A stretch of DNA of 64,000 nt from Laguncularia racemosa (taxonomy: Eukaryota; Streptophyta; Magnoliopsida; Myrtales; Combretaceae). The notes beneath the pieces are model-generated. The model was not told where the DNA came from. It saw only the letters and a list, made by a program, of their open reading frames with translations, and did no database searches. This document shows positions 1 through 12,093 of the stretch, piece by piece. A program made the position numbers and the translations under genes. Every line of letters starts with the position of its first letter. Positions within the stretch are counted from its first letter, which is position 1. The DNA lies in assembly GCA_037954665.1 (NCBI GenBank), contig JBBMOL010000057.1, forward strand, positions 372,001 to 436,000. Direction: 5' to 3'.

Positions 1-2280
1 ATTAAAATGTTAAAGCTAAACCTTAGGAAACTTGATCTAAATTAGTATGAAAACACAAGGTGGTCAAACCGAAATTAGATTTTGACCTGGATAAGGTTTA
101 GAGTCAAGGGTTGAAGGATCAAATCAAGGTTGAACCAAATCAAATCGAGATCATTAAAATTTATAAAAATTGTTAAAATTAAGTAAAATGTGTGTAAAAT
201 ATTAAATTCAGCTAAATCATATGTTCACATAATTCAAAACTAGATAGATTAATAGTTTGATCGGAATTCATCAAATCATCATCATCATCTCTCAATTTTT
301 ATCCTTATTAATCATTCTTTGTATCCCTAATAATACAAATTTTACAATGTTAAATTTTGATGCTTATATGTGTATGTGTGTAGTAAATAGTATATTACTA
401 TTTTGCCTTTTATATAATACCTTTTTAATTTTTTTCAATCTTAAAAAAAATTATATATATTAAGATCCATTTAACTTGTATAGGTTGTCCATGTTGAGGT
501 TGGATCATTTAGGTCAATCAAGTCTAAATGGGTCTTCACCGATATGGTCAATCAAGTCTAAATAGTTAACCAAGTTACCTAGAGCAACCACTTTGTCAAC
601 CACATCTTCAATTAGGTCAAATTAATTTCTCTAAAATACTAAAATATCACCTTAAATGATTTTATGTTAATTAGGAGATGCCTTAGACAATCTAAAGAAA
701 AATTAAAATAAAATAAAAAATATTTTTTAAGTTAATTATGTTATTGATTAAGTTATTAGATATTTTGAAGGAAGAATGAGCAAGTTGTTGAGGCTTATAG
801 GAGAACAAGATGAGTAGTTATTTTGTCCAATTGATGTTAGTCTATGCTAGGTCATGTAGTGACTCTAAAATACATTCAACTCTTAATCATAATTAATTCT
901 ATATTGATTATGTTTGCATCAAGGACATAAACATTTCAAATAGATTTGGTCATAGATTAGGTATTTGTCGCATATAAAAGGTTAGACATTCGAGATGATA
1001 AAATGGCTAGTAGTCATAAGTGGATAGTCAGTTTAGCTAACTACTCTAATATGTACATGGTCTTCTGGAAATAAATTGTAAATAGGTCACAATAATGGAA
1101 TGGAACACTACTATGGACAATTTAGTGAACTAGTTGTTCGATGGTTAATAGGATTGATGAAATTGGTACAAGACCGTTAACTATTGGACTCTAAGGATTT
1201 ATTGATCTGTATTCATAACTCATAAGCTTTAAAGATCTGAATAACCAACCTCAATACTCTAGGATCAAGGTACATGTTCATAGCTTTGACCATAAGTAAC
1301 CTTTCAATTGAAATATGTATGCTAGTCGAATTGATTGTTATATCTAGAAATTAACTAGGTCATATGTGGTTTAACATGCTTGTATATGTGATAAATTAGT
1401 TTAGTTATTGGGTATATTTACTTACCCATTTGAGAACTTACTTTTTAGCTAAACTTAAAAGACCATGAATAAGAAAATTGAAGAGTATAGAATTCGCATC
1501 TTGCTTTCCTTTATTAGGTGATAAGAATGTATAGTTTAATCATACTGCTTGGATTTAGGATATAATAAGGAGGGAAACTAGGAGATTACTTATGAAGTGG
1601 AGAGACAAGGTTAATATTGTCAAATAAAAAAAAGGCAAACATAAAAATTAATTCAAAGAAGAAATAATTTGTGAATGTTACAAGAAGAGGTAAAAGAAGG
1701 TTCTTTGTTACGTAATGATGTTGAGATCTTTTAAAACGAGAATAATAAACATGATGTTGATAAGTTGCAACCCCATAAGTTGTGCATTTTTTTTAATAAT
1801 TATACAAATATAAAAAAATGACGACTAACTACTTATATAAAATCAGAAATATAACTTAGTAATAGTTTAGCAAGAATTCTATATTCACTATCTATTCCAC
1901 CGTAACATAAAGACAATTGGGGAAACATTAAATAATAATTCTTCAACAACTTTTACATGTATTGCCGTACAATTTATCTTCTTCTTTTTAATTATTTTTT
2001 ATCCTTTAAAGCATTGGGTAATAGATGGACCCATAAGTTTAATTTTTTGATTTATAACATCATGCATATTTTATATGACATTACATTATACTACATATTG
2101 ACTTAAAAGTTCCTAATCAATCCTTGACCTAAAAGTGTAAGACCAAACCTAATTTGAGTAATAAAAAACTAAAATACTCAAGTGATCTCTGCTTTATATT
2201 ACAACATATTGCAAAAGAAAACACAAAAAGTAATACGGTCTCTTCACCGACCCGACCGACCCGATCCAAACATCTCTTTC
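1..2280. other. AT-rich intergenic DNA, no gene seen
   Basis: Short open frames occur but none has recognisable protein features, and the base composition is strongly AT-rich. I see no tRNA, LTR terminus or long repeat here. The last part serves as the upstream region of the reticulon-like gene. Confidence 0.6.
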
Positions 2281-2297
2281 AAACTCCCCTCTAGATA

Positions 2298-2303
2298 CAC
2301 GTG
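2298..2303 (+). promoter_or_regulatory. G-box (CACGTG) upstream of RTNLB
   Basis: A perfect palindromic CACGTG core inside ACACGTGTC lies about 240 bp upstream of the TATA box. In plants this core is bound by bZIP and bHLH factors and is the centre of many abscisic-acid response elements. Function here is inferred from position only. Confidence 0.4.
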
Positions 2304-2332
2304 TCACGCCGGCACCGTCCGCACACATATCT

Positions 2333-2350
2333 TCTCTCTCTCTCTCTCTC
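2333..2350 (+). repeat. (TC)9 microsatellite
   Basis: Nine TC dinucleotides lie between the G-box and the TATA box. CT-rich tracts are common in plant promoters and 5' leaders, and this one may contribute to the core promoter. Confidence 0.8.
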
Positions 2351-2540
2351 ACATTTGAGCCAACCGAATCTTCGTCTCACTCGCCGGCCAACTGTCGTGC
2401 ACCCACGTTTCATTCAAAAGTAACGGCGCCTAAACGGAACATAACTCCGTTTAAAATCCCTTTTTGGAAACAAGCCAACGGTTCAGATCGAATCAACGCG
2501 CTCGACGCCCGATGGTCAAGATCTAATGATCCCCTTCGAA

Positions 2541-2550
2541 TATATAAAAA
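2541..2550 (+). promoter_or_regulatory. TATA box of RTNLB
   Basis: TATATAAAAA stands about 155 bp before the start codon of the reticulon-like gene, in a GC-richer stretch than the DNA around it. Transcription would be expected to begin some 30 bp further on, giving a 5' leader of about 120 nt. The placement fits the gene model. Confidence 0.6.
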
Positions 2551-2695
2551 CGGAACCTCGTCCAGTCTCTTTCCCATTCTCAGTAGCTTCGCGAAAGGAG
2601 GCTTCTGCTTTTTGACAGCCGAAACGCAGTCATTTCGGGTCTAGGGTTTTGGATTCAGTAGTATTAGTAGTTATAGCTGCAGCATTTTGCGTGTA

Positions 2696-5406
2696 ATGGC
2701 GGAACACGAGGAATCAAAAGGTGAGTCGATCATGGAGAAGATCGCTGAGAAGATCCACGGCCATGATGACTCCTCGTCGTCGTCGGACTCCGATGACGAG
2801 AAATCGAAGTCGTCGGAGGTGAAAGCAAAGATCTATCGCTTGTTTGGAAGAGAAAGGCCTGTCCATAAGGTTTTCGGTGGTGGAAAACGTATGTATATGA
2901 GTCTATTATTTTAAAAGACTTGATTTTTAAGTTGCATTTGGAGGTGCATTTATGTCTAGTTCGGATCTTTTTGGAATATGATTGAGTTTTGACGTCTGTT
3001 TTCTGATAAACGATCGATCTAGATCTAGGCATTTTTAAACTGCATTTTAGTTTTGTAGTTTCAAAACGTCATTTGCATTCTGAGGTTTTAATTTGTAGAA
3101 AAAAAAGGAAGAGATCTTATGAAATGGCTTTAGAAGGATTAGAAGCTGCAAAATGGTAATCTGTTCTCATGTAATTATGATGATGTAGCTAGCTTTTGAT
3201 GGTTGATGGGTGTGTGTAGAGAAAAACACTGCGGCTGTCTTGCGGTAGTTCGGTGTCCACACCGATGCTGTAGCAGGTGGGATTTCCCTAGTTTATCTAA
3301 ATGGGTTGTATACTATTACTATGATCCAATGGCTGAGGTGTTCCACGTGGAGGGATAAGTGTTAGGAAAGAGCAAATTGGAATCTGATACATGGAAAAGT
3401 TCATCCACTATGTTTAAAGCACTAACTTTAGTGTTTTTTTGAAATTGTTCCGCGTCAAGTTTGCATTAATCACACATTTCACCAATTATTCCACACCAAA
3501 TATCACTGCCAGTGAAATCTCTTTACACCGGGGAGCACTTCATTATTGATTCATGGTTGCTTAGTGCTAGGAATGTGCAAATAAGAATTTGAGGTGTGAG
3601 AGTTTTTGTTACTCAATCATTGTAAGAATTGCCACATGTCAAATTTTTATAGGCACTTGCCTACTACTAAGCACTATATCTTTCCTATTGAATTTCCTCT
3701 CAAAGTGGTGTGAGAGTCTGTCTAAGATGGCATGTTTATTAATCTGTTTTCATTTGAGAGTTGCTTTCTGTCATTGATTTCATGCAGAAAATACAGGGAG
3801 TGCTTTCACTTAAATGAACACAGGAATGAGTTCAATGATATTTTGTGAAGTTACCAAAATATGTCAAAATTGAAGTTGAAACGGGACCCATGGTTGCAAG
3901 TGGTTAACTTTTGCGAGGGGAAAAAATGATAATAGAGTTTTTCATGATACTTTGCTGAAGATATATTGGATTGGTTTTTTGTCTATGCATAAAATCAATA
4001 TGCACATGTTATTTCCATTGCTACTTTCTTTCTCAGAGTAAATTGTTTTTTATAAGGTGTGCATCGTCCATTATTAGGACACTAGTTTTTCTGCAGTTTC
4101 ATAAATGGTTGCATCAATGAAGGTAATGGCATAAGTGTAGCTAGGGGTTGCTTCTCGTTGCTTTCTCTTTTTCTTGTTTGGATGCAACTACTTCTCTTTT
4201 GTCTCATGAATGATTGCCAGTGATGCATTCTTTCACTTAAATATAGTTCTATGTTTTGATGATGTTGTCCATTTCACTCTGGTGAAACAGCTGCTGATGT
4301 ATTGTTGTGGAGGAACAAAAAGATATCGGCTGGAGCACTTGGAATTGCAACAGCGCTGTGGGTTCTGTTTGAGCTGCTTGAGTATCACCTGCTCTCCCTG
4401 GCTTGCCATGTTTTGATCCTTGGCGTTGCAATCTTGTTCTTGTGGTCTAATGCCACCACCCTTATTAACAAGTATGTCTGCCTCATCACCATATTAATAT
4501 AATTTTGTTTGTAAGCATTTGATATTTAAAGCACATATGTAAATTACTTTTAATGGTTTAAAACGTTTTTTTGCTTTAGGTCGCCTCCACATATTCCTGA
4601 AGTGTCAATCCCAGAAAAACCTGTGCTAGAGTTTGCCTCTGTACTCAGTTATGAGATTAACCGTGCAATCGCAGTCTTGAGGGATATTGCATCAGGAAGA
4701 GATCTTAAGAAGTTTCTTTCGGTAAGTGAGTTTGAAAGTGGTACCACATTGTAACTTTCATGAGAAAGCTTTTTTGTGGTCCTGGACCATAGATGGTGTT
4801 GCTCAAGCACTAAGGAAATATTTGATCATTTCGGCATGGGTTTGAATACACTTGATTGCTGCTAATCCTATGACTTACAAGTGTCTGGAGCACCTATCTT
4901 CTGTGGTCCCTAGGGTTTTAGAACTATTGTCCCTGCATAGTTAGTACTAGCTGGTGTTTAGTGTGCAGAAGTTTGCTTTACTAACAGGGCAGAGTAAATG
5001 GTTGTCACTGTTTGCACAATTTGCCATACTCGGTAGTACTTGGGGTAAGTGTATTGACATCTCTGTTTATATTAGGTGATTGCTGGAATGTGGGTTCTGT
5101 CCATTGTAGGCAGCTGGTGCAACTTTCTGACCTTGTTCTATATAGGTAAGACGGTTTGATTGATGACTGATGTTTATTTTGGCACTGAAGTTGTTAGCAT
5201 TGACCAGTTAGCTCATATATCAATTTTTCCGTCCAGTGTTTGTGTTGCTGCACACCGTGCCTGTACTCTATGAGAAGTATGAAGACAAGGTTGATCCATT
5301 GGCTGAGAAGGCATCTATAGAGATCAAGAAGCGGTATGCTGTACTCGATGCTAAAGTATTGAGCAAGATTCCAAGGAGTCCTTTGAAAGACAAGAAGGTT
5401 GCTTAA
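2696..5406 (+). CDS. RTNLB: Reticulon-like protein B (five coding exons)
   Basis: Plant reticulon-like (RTNLB) membrane protein, which shapes tubular ER through two hydrophobic hairpins wedged into the cytosolic leaflet. Coding exons: 2696-2888, 4291-4471, 4580-4721, 5076-5145 and 5237-5406. All introns are GT-AG, and the joined frame is 756 bp (251 residues plus TAA), the usual family length. Visible features in order: an acidic, serine-rich cytosolic N-terminus (about 1-45); YRLFGRERPVHKVFGGGK (47-64), the hallmark entry to the reticulon homology domain; a first hydrophobic hairpin (about 78-118) ending FLWSNAT; a loop containing the conserved ASGRDLKKF (162-170); a second hairpin (about 172-205); and a C-terminus with YEKYEDKVD and a lysine-rich end. 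The ATG is in a good context, and an in-frame ATG three codons earlier (2687) is less likely. Intron 1 is long (1,402 bp). Nothing looks broken. Which RTNLB paralogue it is cannot be told. Confidence 0.94.
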
Positions 5407-7685
5407 ACTAATATCAGCGGGCAATTACTAGTTTTCAGAAAACCTTTTCTTGATGTCCTTTGATTGATGTATAGTTGAATTTCATCCATAACTGTCATGA
5501 ACTCACACCATCTTGTGTTTTCTGGCCGTTGGTTCAATGTGGATGAATCAAGTAAGCGGCTAATCAACTAATTTTGCTATATGAATGGGTTTTTCCATGA
5601 CAGGTTAATGATGATTTTGGTTTTGGGGTGTACTCTTTTCAGTGAGCTACTTGTTTTTTGACTGCTTCAAGATGATGTGCTCATTTCATAGGCATGTCAT
5701 CCTTATTTAAGGGGGTCACAGGCCTTTATTAAAAAGCGGAAAATAAAAATTCTATAAAAATGACAAGTGTCTGGCTTTTTGAGTAATTTTAGGTTCTTCA
5801 GTTTGGATTGACAGGTGATTAAACATGCCCTCGCCGTGTATTGATATTGACGCTGGGTGCTGTCCGCCAATTATCACACAAAGTAAAGCTCTTTTTATTT
5901 AGCAGTACATATATATTTTTTAAGATTCATTGTATCGTTTGGCCAGTGAGTGATCCTAGTCAGGGTATATGGGTCGAGTTTAGAAAAGAGTATTAAGCTT
6001 GTACTTGACATATGTTGAGCTTGATGAACTTTAGAATTTTAAGTTTGAACTTGAATTAAAGGTGGTGCGGATAAAATTTGTGTTTGAATTACTTTAGAGT
6101 TTATCTGAAAATTATAAAATTCGATTTTTGTAATTTTTGTAAGTTTTAGGATTTTTTATGAGTAGGATTAATTAAAGAAAGAATATTTTCACCGGAAAAT
6201 GTCACAAGAGAAATAGACTACTGAATAGTTCTTATGGAGTGGCTTAGTAAGGTCTCACAATACAACTTAATCAAACTAAAGAAAAGTGGTGATTGCCATT
6301 ATTCAAGATTTGAATTGATAAGATTTAGTGTAAAATAAAAGTTATATTTGGCATGTAGAAATAATTTGGAGTGGAATGGACTAAATTAGAATGGAATTAA
6401 AATTATAATGATAAATCTATTTTTGTATTTAAAAATGTCAATATAATGCGTATATAATAATATTTATAAAAAATGTTCCAAATTATTAGATATTATAATT
6501 GGAGTGAAGATTATATGAGTAATTTAAATTAAGGATAATTAATGAAGGCAAAATAAAATTGTGATTTTGTCCCCTCGAAAGTTGAATCACAAATTCTTTA
6601 AAGTTGGAGTTGCTTATTTTAAAGAATTGTGATTCTGCCTTTTAAAAGTGTATTTAAATATAGAAAAATTATTAAAATCTAGAATTGCAATTTCATTTTT
6701 AGTCCATTCTTACACACCAATTGTAATATCAAGATTTTGTTTTATAAGTTATAGGGAAAAAAAGTATAAATATTAACCCTAACAATCTCATGGACTAAAG
6801 TATTATAAAATAAAAAATAAGCTATTAACATATGGAGAGTGTAATGGTTATATAACAAAAAATAAATTTGATAATTAATATTAAAAAATATAAATATAAA
6901 ATAAGCAAATAAATAACTCTCTAAGAGCATTAATTTGTACATTAATTTTCTATAGCCAGGATCCCTACTCAAAGGGTTACTTGACTTGCGTTAATGTCCA
7001 TAAATTGTCACAAAGGGTAAGAATTCTCTTTCTTTAGTGGTATATTTTTAAGATTGATTGAATAATTCCATCCATAGGTGCTACTTGTCAATACTGTAAA
7101 TGAATCAAGTTGAGATGATATGGAGTTTTAACTCAATGATAGGCTTAGATGTGTAAAACCCTAACCTTACAAAGAAGTATAAGAGCCTCTCAAACATTTT
7201 CTCTTTAACCTTACACAGGTAAGATACAAATTCAAAACCTAAACTTAGTTAACTCTCTTGTGGTTGAAGTGTGTATATTGTTTGACTCTTAGATATGTGG
7301 TTCTAATAAATTATTTTGCATTTTTGGTTTTTTTTTTTTCACAGTGTAAGATGCAAGATTTCAACCTTTTTGAGTAGGTTTGGCTTTAAGAACATTAGAG
7401 GAAAAGTCATATCTCTTTTTCAATGGTGTCAATAGTGTTTTTCCCCTTTCTATTATTGTCATTTATACTTATATTGCATTACAATCCTTTTCTAGTATTG
7501 TTTTGTTTATTTTCTCGCTCAAAAGTAGTTACAATTCCCATGGCCATTGCTCAACTTTACATGTTGCTTATAGTAATAAACTCATGACTACTCTTTGTGT
7601 AATGATTGTTTTGCCAAACAAAAAATCTTGTGACTCTCTTATGTTTGCTTGTAACACCCGATTCAATTAAGGTTAATTGAGTTTA
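5407..7685. other. 3' flank of RTNLB and AT-rich intergenic DNA
   Basis: The 3' untranslated region and polyadenylation signals of RTNLB should lie in the first few hundred bases, but I could not fix the end. Beyond about 5.9 kb there is only AT-rich sequence with no convincing coding frame. Confidence 0.5.
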
Positions 7686-8093
7686 AAATTTTAAATTTGA
7701 ACTTGACTAAAAGAATTACTTAAAGAACTTGATCCCAACTTGATTAAACTCGTTGTTCAATTTATTCAAAGAAATATTTTTCTTATAATTTTAAATGATA
7801 TTGATGTCTTACATTAACTTGTACTTCTTTGGCATTGAATGCTATGGCTCTCTTGCTGCTTTCATAATCATTAGTATGCTTGATGTGTGACTCATATGCC
7901 ATTAGCTTTCTTCTAAGTTGATTTAATGATAACTTGTTCAAGTCTTAAGTTACCTCGATAGCTGTCTTTTTAGCATCTCAAGATATGGGTAAAATTATCA
8001 AAAAAAAAAAAAAAATTAAATAGGGTTGATATCATTCATTTTCTTACCAAGCAATGGCAACTCATTAATAGTAGTGAAATGATTGAAAGTATC

Positions 8094-8125
<32 letters not shown>

Positions 8126-8620
8126 CCTCTCTCTCTCCCTCTCTCTCTCTTTTCATTTAGTTGAAAATGAAACTACTTATATTCTTGCATTAGCGTGTTG
8201 ATCCTTGCATTCTTAATTATAGTAGTTCCTTCATAAGTTTTACACAAAATGTCTTAGATTTCTTTCACTGATTCACAAGAAATTAAATAATACTTAGAAG
8301 AAGCAATTGTATCAAGTAATAAAATTTTGGCATGATTATTCTTTTCAATATTTCTCTTCTTAGTGTGAATGAGAATCGAAATACCATTTTCTATGAAAGG
8401 TACATCTCCATATTGTATGATTTCCATGAATCAAAATCTGTTGCCTTGATGTATGTTTCCATCTTGAATTTCTAAAAGGGAAAATTAGTTTCATTGAAAT
8501 AAAGAGCACAATTAATTGTAACTAAGATACCGTTCCTTGATATTGAATCTTTCAACTCAATGTAATAAAAGAGCTACACTTTGATACCAATTGGGGGGGT
8601 TCATTGAATTGATTACTTGT
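7686..8620 (-). pseudogene. Decayed Ty1/copia gag relic
   Basis: Reading the minus strand from about 8,600 downwards gives a sequence like the N-terminus of plant Copia Gag (UBN2-type). A stretch near 8,390-8,220 contains CESVKEI, then YEGTT and ARINTLMQEYK, matching the usual CESAKEIWD...HEGT...KINxLVxxYE pattern. Further on, near 7,900, a LEQVI...LMAYE-like segment matches the LEELIGSLMTHE region. At 8,579-8,595 the minus strand reads like the initiator-Met primer-binding site (TTGGTATCAAAG), as expected just before gag. Stops and frameshifts are frequent and a CT microsatellite has expanded inside it. I could not find its LTR ends, pol, or a target duplication. It is a fossil with no product expected. 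Confidence 0.65.
8095..8150 (+). repeat. Imperfect (CT)n microsatellite
   Basis: About 56 bp of CT repeats with a few CC and TTT interruptions. It sits within the Copia gag relic and so arose after that element died. Confidence 0.9.
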
Positions 8621-10138
8621 ATAAAATTTTAAACTTCTTTAAAATAGGTGACAACCCTTAGTTACTTATGATTGAATATGGTGTAAAACAATATTCAATG
8701 GAAATAATAAATAAAAATGTAGAAATTAAAAAGAAGTAGAGATAAGAAGATCGGGTTTAGAATTTATAAAAAAGCTCTATCTTGTGTGTTGCTTCCCTCT
8801 TCCAGCTTTACTGCTAAAGATCTAGTCGTTAACACTGGTATTGTTATATCTAATCAACATTATGGAGAGATTACAATAATGTTGCTACAACATTGACTTC
8901 AATCACTCTCTACTCTATATATCTAACTTAACACCAGCTACCAACAAATCTATAGAGAAAATTGTAATTATATGACAATAAAATCTACCTTTTTCAAAAG
9001 AAAACCAAGAAGAATGAAGAGAAGTATAAAGAAAATTCTCTACAAGATAAGCTCTAATATAATATGTTAATAAAAAATGAAGTTGTTAGCTTTAAGAAGT
9101 CTCTAAGTTGAGTTCTAATTGCTTTGAGTGCTTTTCCTTGTTAGCTTGTAATGAGAAATCTTAGAATTACTCTTCAATTCCAAAATGATGTTATGCTTTT
9201 CTTCCTTGAAGTGGCGACTAGTAAATCTGAATCACCTTATTGCTAATATTCTAGCTATGTATCTATGTAACCAATAGATAGAAGCTTCCATGAAATTCTT
9301 GACAAAGCCTTCGACTTTACTTCTATGTTAAATACTCTTTGCATGTACTCATACTTTCTACTGACCATACATACTTAAATATAACATAAACATCATATAC
9401 ACTAGATATACATCGATAATTATTTATCTTTTTTTGTTATCATCAAAATATTTAAAGAAAAATGCTAACATCTTTTAATATAAAGGACTCAATTTTTGAA
9501 ACTGATACAATATCCCTTATTACTTTTATGGATTAGGACCTTCACGAATCCAAATTATGCAAAGTCGATGACATGAAAATATGACTCTTTTTAGTGCTTA
9601 GATCACTTGAAACTCTAGGCGGTGGCAAATTATGTCCTTCCAAAACTTTTAGTCAGAACTGAATCAGAAAGTTATAGACGAAGAGTAGTGAAATTCTAAT
9701 GGAAGTATTAAACAAGATTTCTCGCACTTGGTGTAAATGGGTGATTGCAAGATGATGTAAATGAAGAGTTCTCACTGAAGAACAAAGTCAAACCATGGCT
9801 TTGAGAAGAAAACCTCAATTGGTAACAAGAAAAATGGCTTCTCAATTTTAGGATATGGATGTTAGTCTCAGTTGTTCTGTTTTCAAAGATGAAGGGAACT
9901 ATGACTTCGTGCCTATTAAATCGTTGAAATTAGATTCTTTCTTGTCACTAATAATTGGAATTCCAAGGAATTAATAGGTTTTGGAATTACACCACGACAC
10001 CATGCAATATTACCAAGGATTCATTGAATGCAATGATAAATTAGATTTAATGGGATTTCATTCTGTGAAAGTATCTAACGGATGACTAATATGGTGGATA
10101 AAGAGATATCATAGGGACCTTTGAATCTCCAAAAACAT
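8621..10138. other. AT-rich intergenic DNA, no gene seen
   Basis: No coding frame of note. The part next to 8,620 could be the remains of the Copia 5' LTR, since the primer-binding-like site is directly beside it, but I found no second copy to prove this. Confidence 0.4.
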
Positions 10139-10373
10139 ACAATAATCATGAAGATTCAAGACCTTGAATCATACCATCGAAAATGAGGGGGTACTTAAAA
10201 AGCCTTTTTTTTTTTTTGGATTAAATCCAAAACATATATTAGCTTACAAAAATTCACAATAATCATGGAGATTCGATAGATTGAATCATGCCCATTTGAA
10301 AATTAGTAGTTTTTTGAAAAGCTTACCCTTCTTTTATTTGAGTAAATCCAAAACATATATTAACTTAAAAAAC
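10139..10373. repeat. Local tandem duplication of about 118 bp
   Basis: Two adjacent imperfect copies (about 10139-10257 and 10258-10373) share AATAATCATGxAGATTC, TTGAATCAT, a T-rich run, and AAATCCAAAACATATATTA in the same order. It has no coding content. Confidence 0.65.
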
Positions 10374-10539
10374 ACAAAACCAAAATAAGTTCCACAATAG
10401 AAATACAATCAGAACAAGCTAATATAGGGAACAGCATAATAACCCGATAGCTTCAGCCTAGATCTCCGGTTATCATAGTTTTCCAAAACACAAACCTAGC
10501 TATTATTTAAAAAAGTAACACATATCAGAACTCATTAAT

Positions 10540-10623
10540 GTCAGGATGGCCGAGTGGTCTAAGGCGCCAGACTCAAGTTCTGGTCTTCGAGAGAGGGCGT
10601 GGGTTCAAATCCCACTTCTGACA
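10540..10623 (+). tRNA. tRNA-Leu (anticodon CAA)
   Basis: An 84-nt class II tRNA without an intron. The acceptor stem pairs GTCAGGA with TTCTGAC and is followed by A as discriminator. The anticodon stem CCAGA/TCTGG encloses a 7-nt loop CTCAAGT, giving anticodon CAA, which reads UUG leucine codons. A long variable arm, as leucine tRNAs require, follows the anticodon stem, and the T arm is GTGGG-TTCAAAT-CCCAC. The internal promoter boxes are intact, and TTTT 11 bp downstream can end Pol III transcription. CCA is not encoded, as usual in nuclear genes. A second copy lies 1.4 kb away; the two differ only in the variable arm. Confidence 0.95.
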
Positions 10624-10900
10624 ATCTCTATGCTTTTCGTTTTCTTCATGTCCTCTCATCTTTTCTCAAACCACGACCACGATTATTTCCATTTATAGCT
10701 TAACGTTTCTCTCCGGAAAATCAAGCACACGTGCATACGCAAAAGGAAATTTTCAGGGTAGATTAATGAGAGATGCTCTTGAGCAAATCAACCCCAAAAA
10801 TCACTCTAATCCTTCATGTAGGCACGCATCTTATAAACCTATTTATAATAAGTTTAAGTAAATAAAATTATGAAAAAATAAAGTTAAATATTATTGAAGT

Positions 10901-11026
10901 TAAACTTTATATCATCGTATGTTCACATTATAGTTTTTCAGAATTTATTTAAATTATCATATTTAAACTTTATATAATTATATATCCACATTATAGTTTT
11001 TTTTAATTTATTTAAATTACTATATT
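10901..11026. repeat. 63-bp tandem duplication, two units
   Basis: Units 10901-10963 and 10964-11026 share TAAACTTTATAT, CACATTATAGTTTTT and AATTTATTTAAATTA in register. It is non-coding, AT-rich and lies between the two tRNA genes. Confidence 0.65.
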
Positions 11027-11942
11027 CATTTTTTTTTCTTACTATAGTACAAAAATGTACATCTACATAATCTATTAAGATTTTATTATAAAGTATATTC
11101 CATATTTCAGTTTTGATTAAAAAAATTTTGAATGGCTCTTGTAGATGAAAGTAAATAGTAATACTAAAGAATATTCTCAAGTATATTGTTTTTTGCTTCT
11201 CTTTCATGCTTGATCATTTTACCCACATGAACAATTGTGGCAAATAAACCTTCTAAATTTACTTTCTCAAAATTTTCTTTGATTTATTAAATAATAATTG
11301 ATTTTTTTTTATTTTTAAAATACCTTATAACATTATAATATCATTTTTTATTAAAATTTCAATAATTGATTATATGTATCAATATTTTAAAAGGTAAATT
11401 AAAAAAAATAATTTTAAAGGATCAAAATCATCTTAATAGAAATTAGCCATAAAAACATATATGTTGCGCTTTCCTCATCTTCGGAGGACTTAATATTTTC
11501 TTTTATCAACTATTACAAAAGATGGACAATATAGTAAATATTTACTGTAGCTGGCTCTTATTTACCATAATTGAGAGTATCTTATGTAGATTTACTATTA
11601 AAAAAAATATTGATAATTTATATAAAACTTTTAATACTTTTTAAAAGATTATTAATTATCACTTTTTATTAATAATGAGTTATATTTTACTGTAATTAAA
11701 AAAAAATAATTATATTATTTAATCATTTTTAAGGTATTGGCCGCAAAATTTTCTAATTGTGTAATGTGTTAGGAAAAAAAAATTTAATGCTAAATGCTTC
11801 ATTTATTAATCGCCAGTCGTAGGCTCCTAGATTGGTGGCTAGGGGAGCGGACACACATCGTGGTCACTCTTAGGTGTAGGGCCGATTTAAGAGTATGCTA
11901 ACTATTATAATTTAATAATTAAATAGTGAAATAACGTCTCAA
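11027..11942. other. AT-rich spacer between tRNA genes, no gene seen
   Basis: This is mostly A/T runs. A short GC-richer patch near 11,815-11,895 has no recognisable identity. No coding frame, LTR end or RNA gene is visible. Confidence 0.5.
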
Positions 11943-12026
11943 GTCAGGATGGCCGAGTGGTCTAAGGCGCCAGACTCAAGTTCTGGTCCTCGTGAGAGGG
12001 CGTGGGTTCAAATCCCACTTCTGACA
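11943..12026 (+). tRNA. tRNA-Leu (anticodon CAA), second copy
   Basis: This gene is identical to the one at 10,540 except in the variable arm. Here that arm is CCTC-GTGA-GAGG, a clean four-pair stem that looks closer to the standard form. The acceptor, D, anticodon (loop CTCAAGT) and T arms are complete and there is no intron. TTTT starts 1 nt after the gene. The last 14 nt of the tRNA are repeated 42 bp downstream as part of a small tandem duplication. Confidence 0.95.
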
Positions 12027-12093
12027 TTTTACTTTTTCCTAAGCATAAAAGGTGTCCCACTTCTGACATTTCACTTTTTCCAAACATATAAGG
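12013..12093 (+). repeat. 42-bp tandem duplication copying the tRNA 3' end
   Basis: 12013-12052 and 12055-12093 both begin TCCCACTTCTGACATTT and end in an AAGG motif. The first copy includes the 3' T-arm strand and acceptor strand of the tRNA; the second is an orphan copy. It looks like a local slippage event. Confidence 0.85.

Noticed and set aside
257..463. 68-codon hydrophobic frame at the window start
   Set aside because: Low-complexity Ile/Leu/Phe translation of AT-rich DNA with no supporting signal.
7380..7670. 96-codon plus-strand frame with hydrophobic stretches
   Set aside because: No recognisable motif, AT-rich composition, and no paralogue; probably a chance frame.
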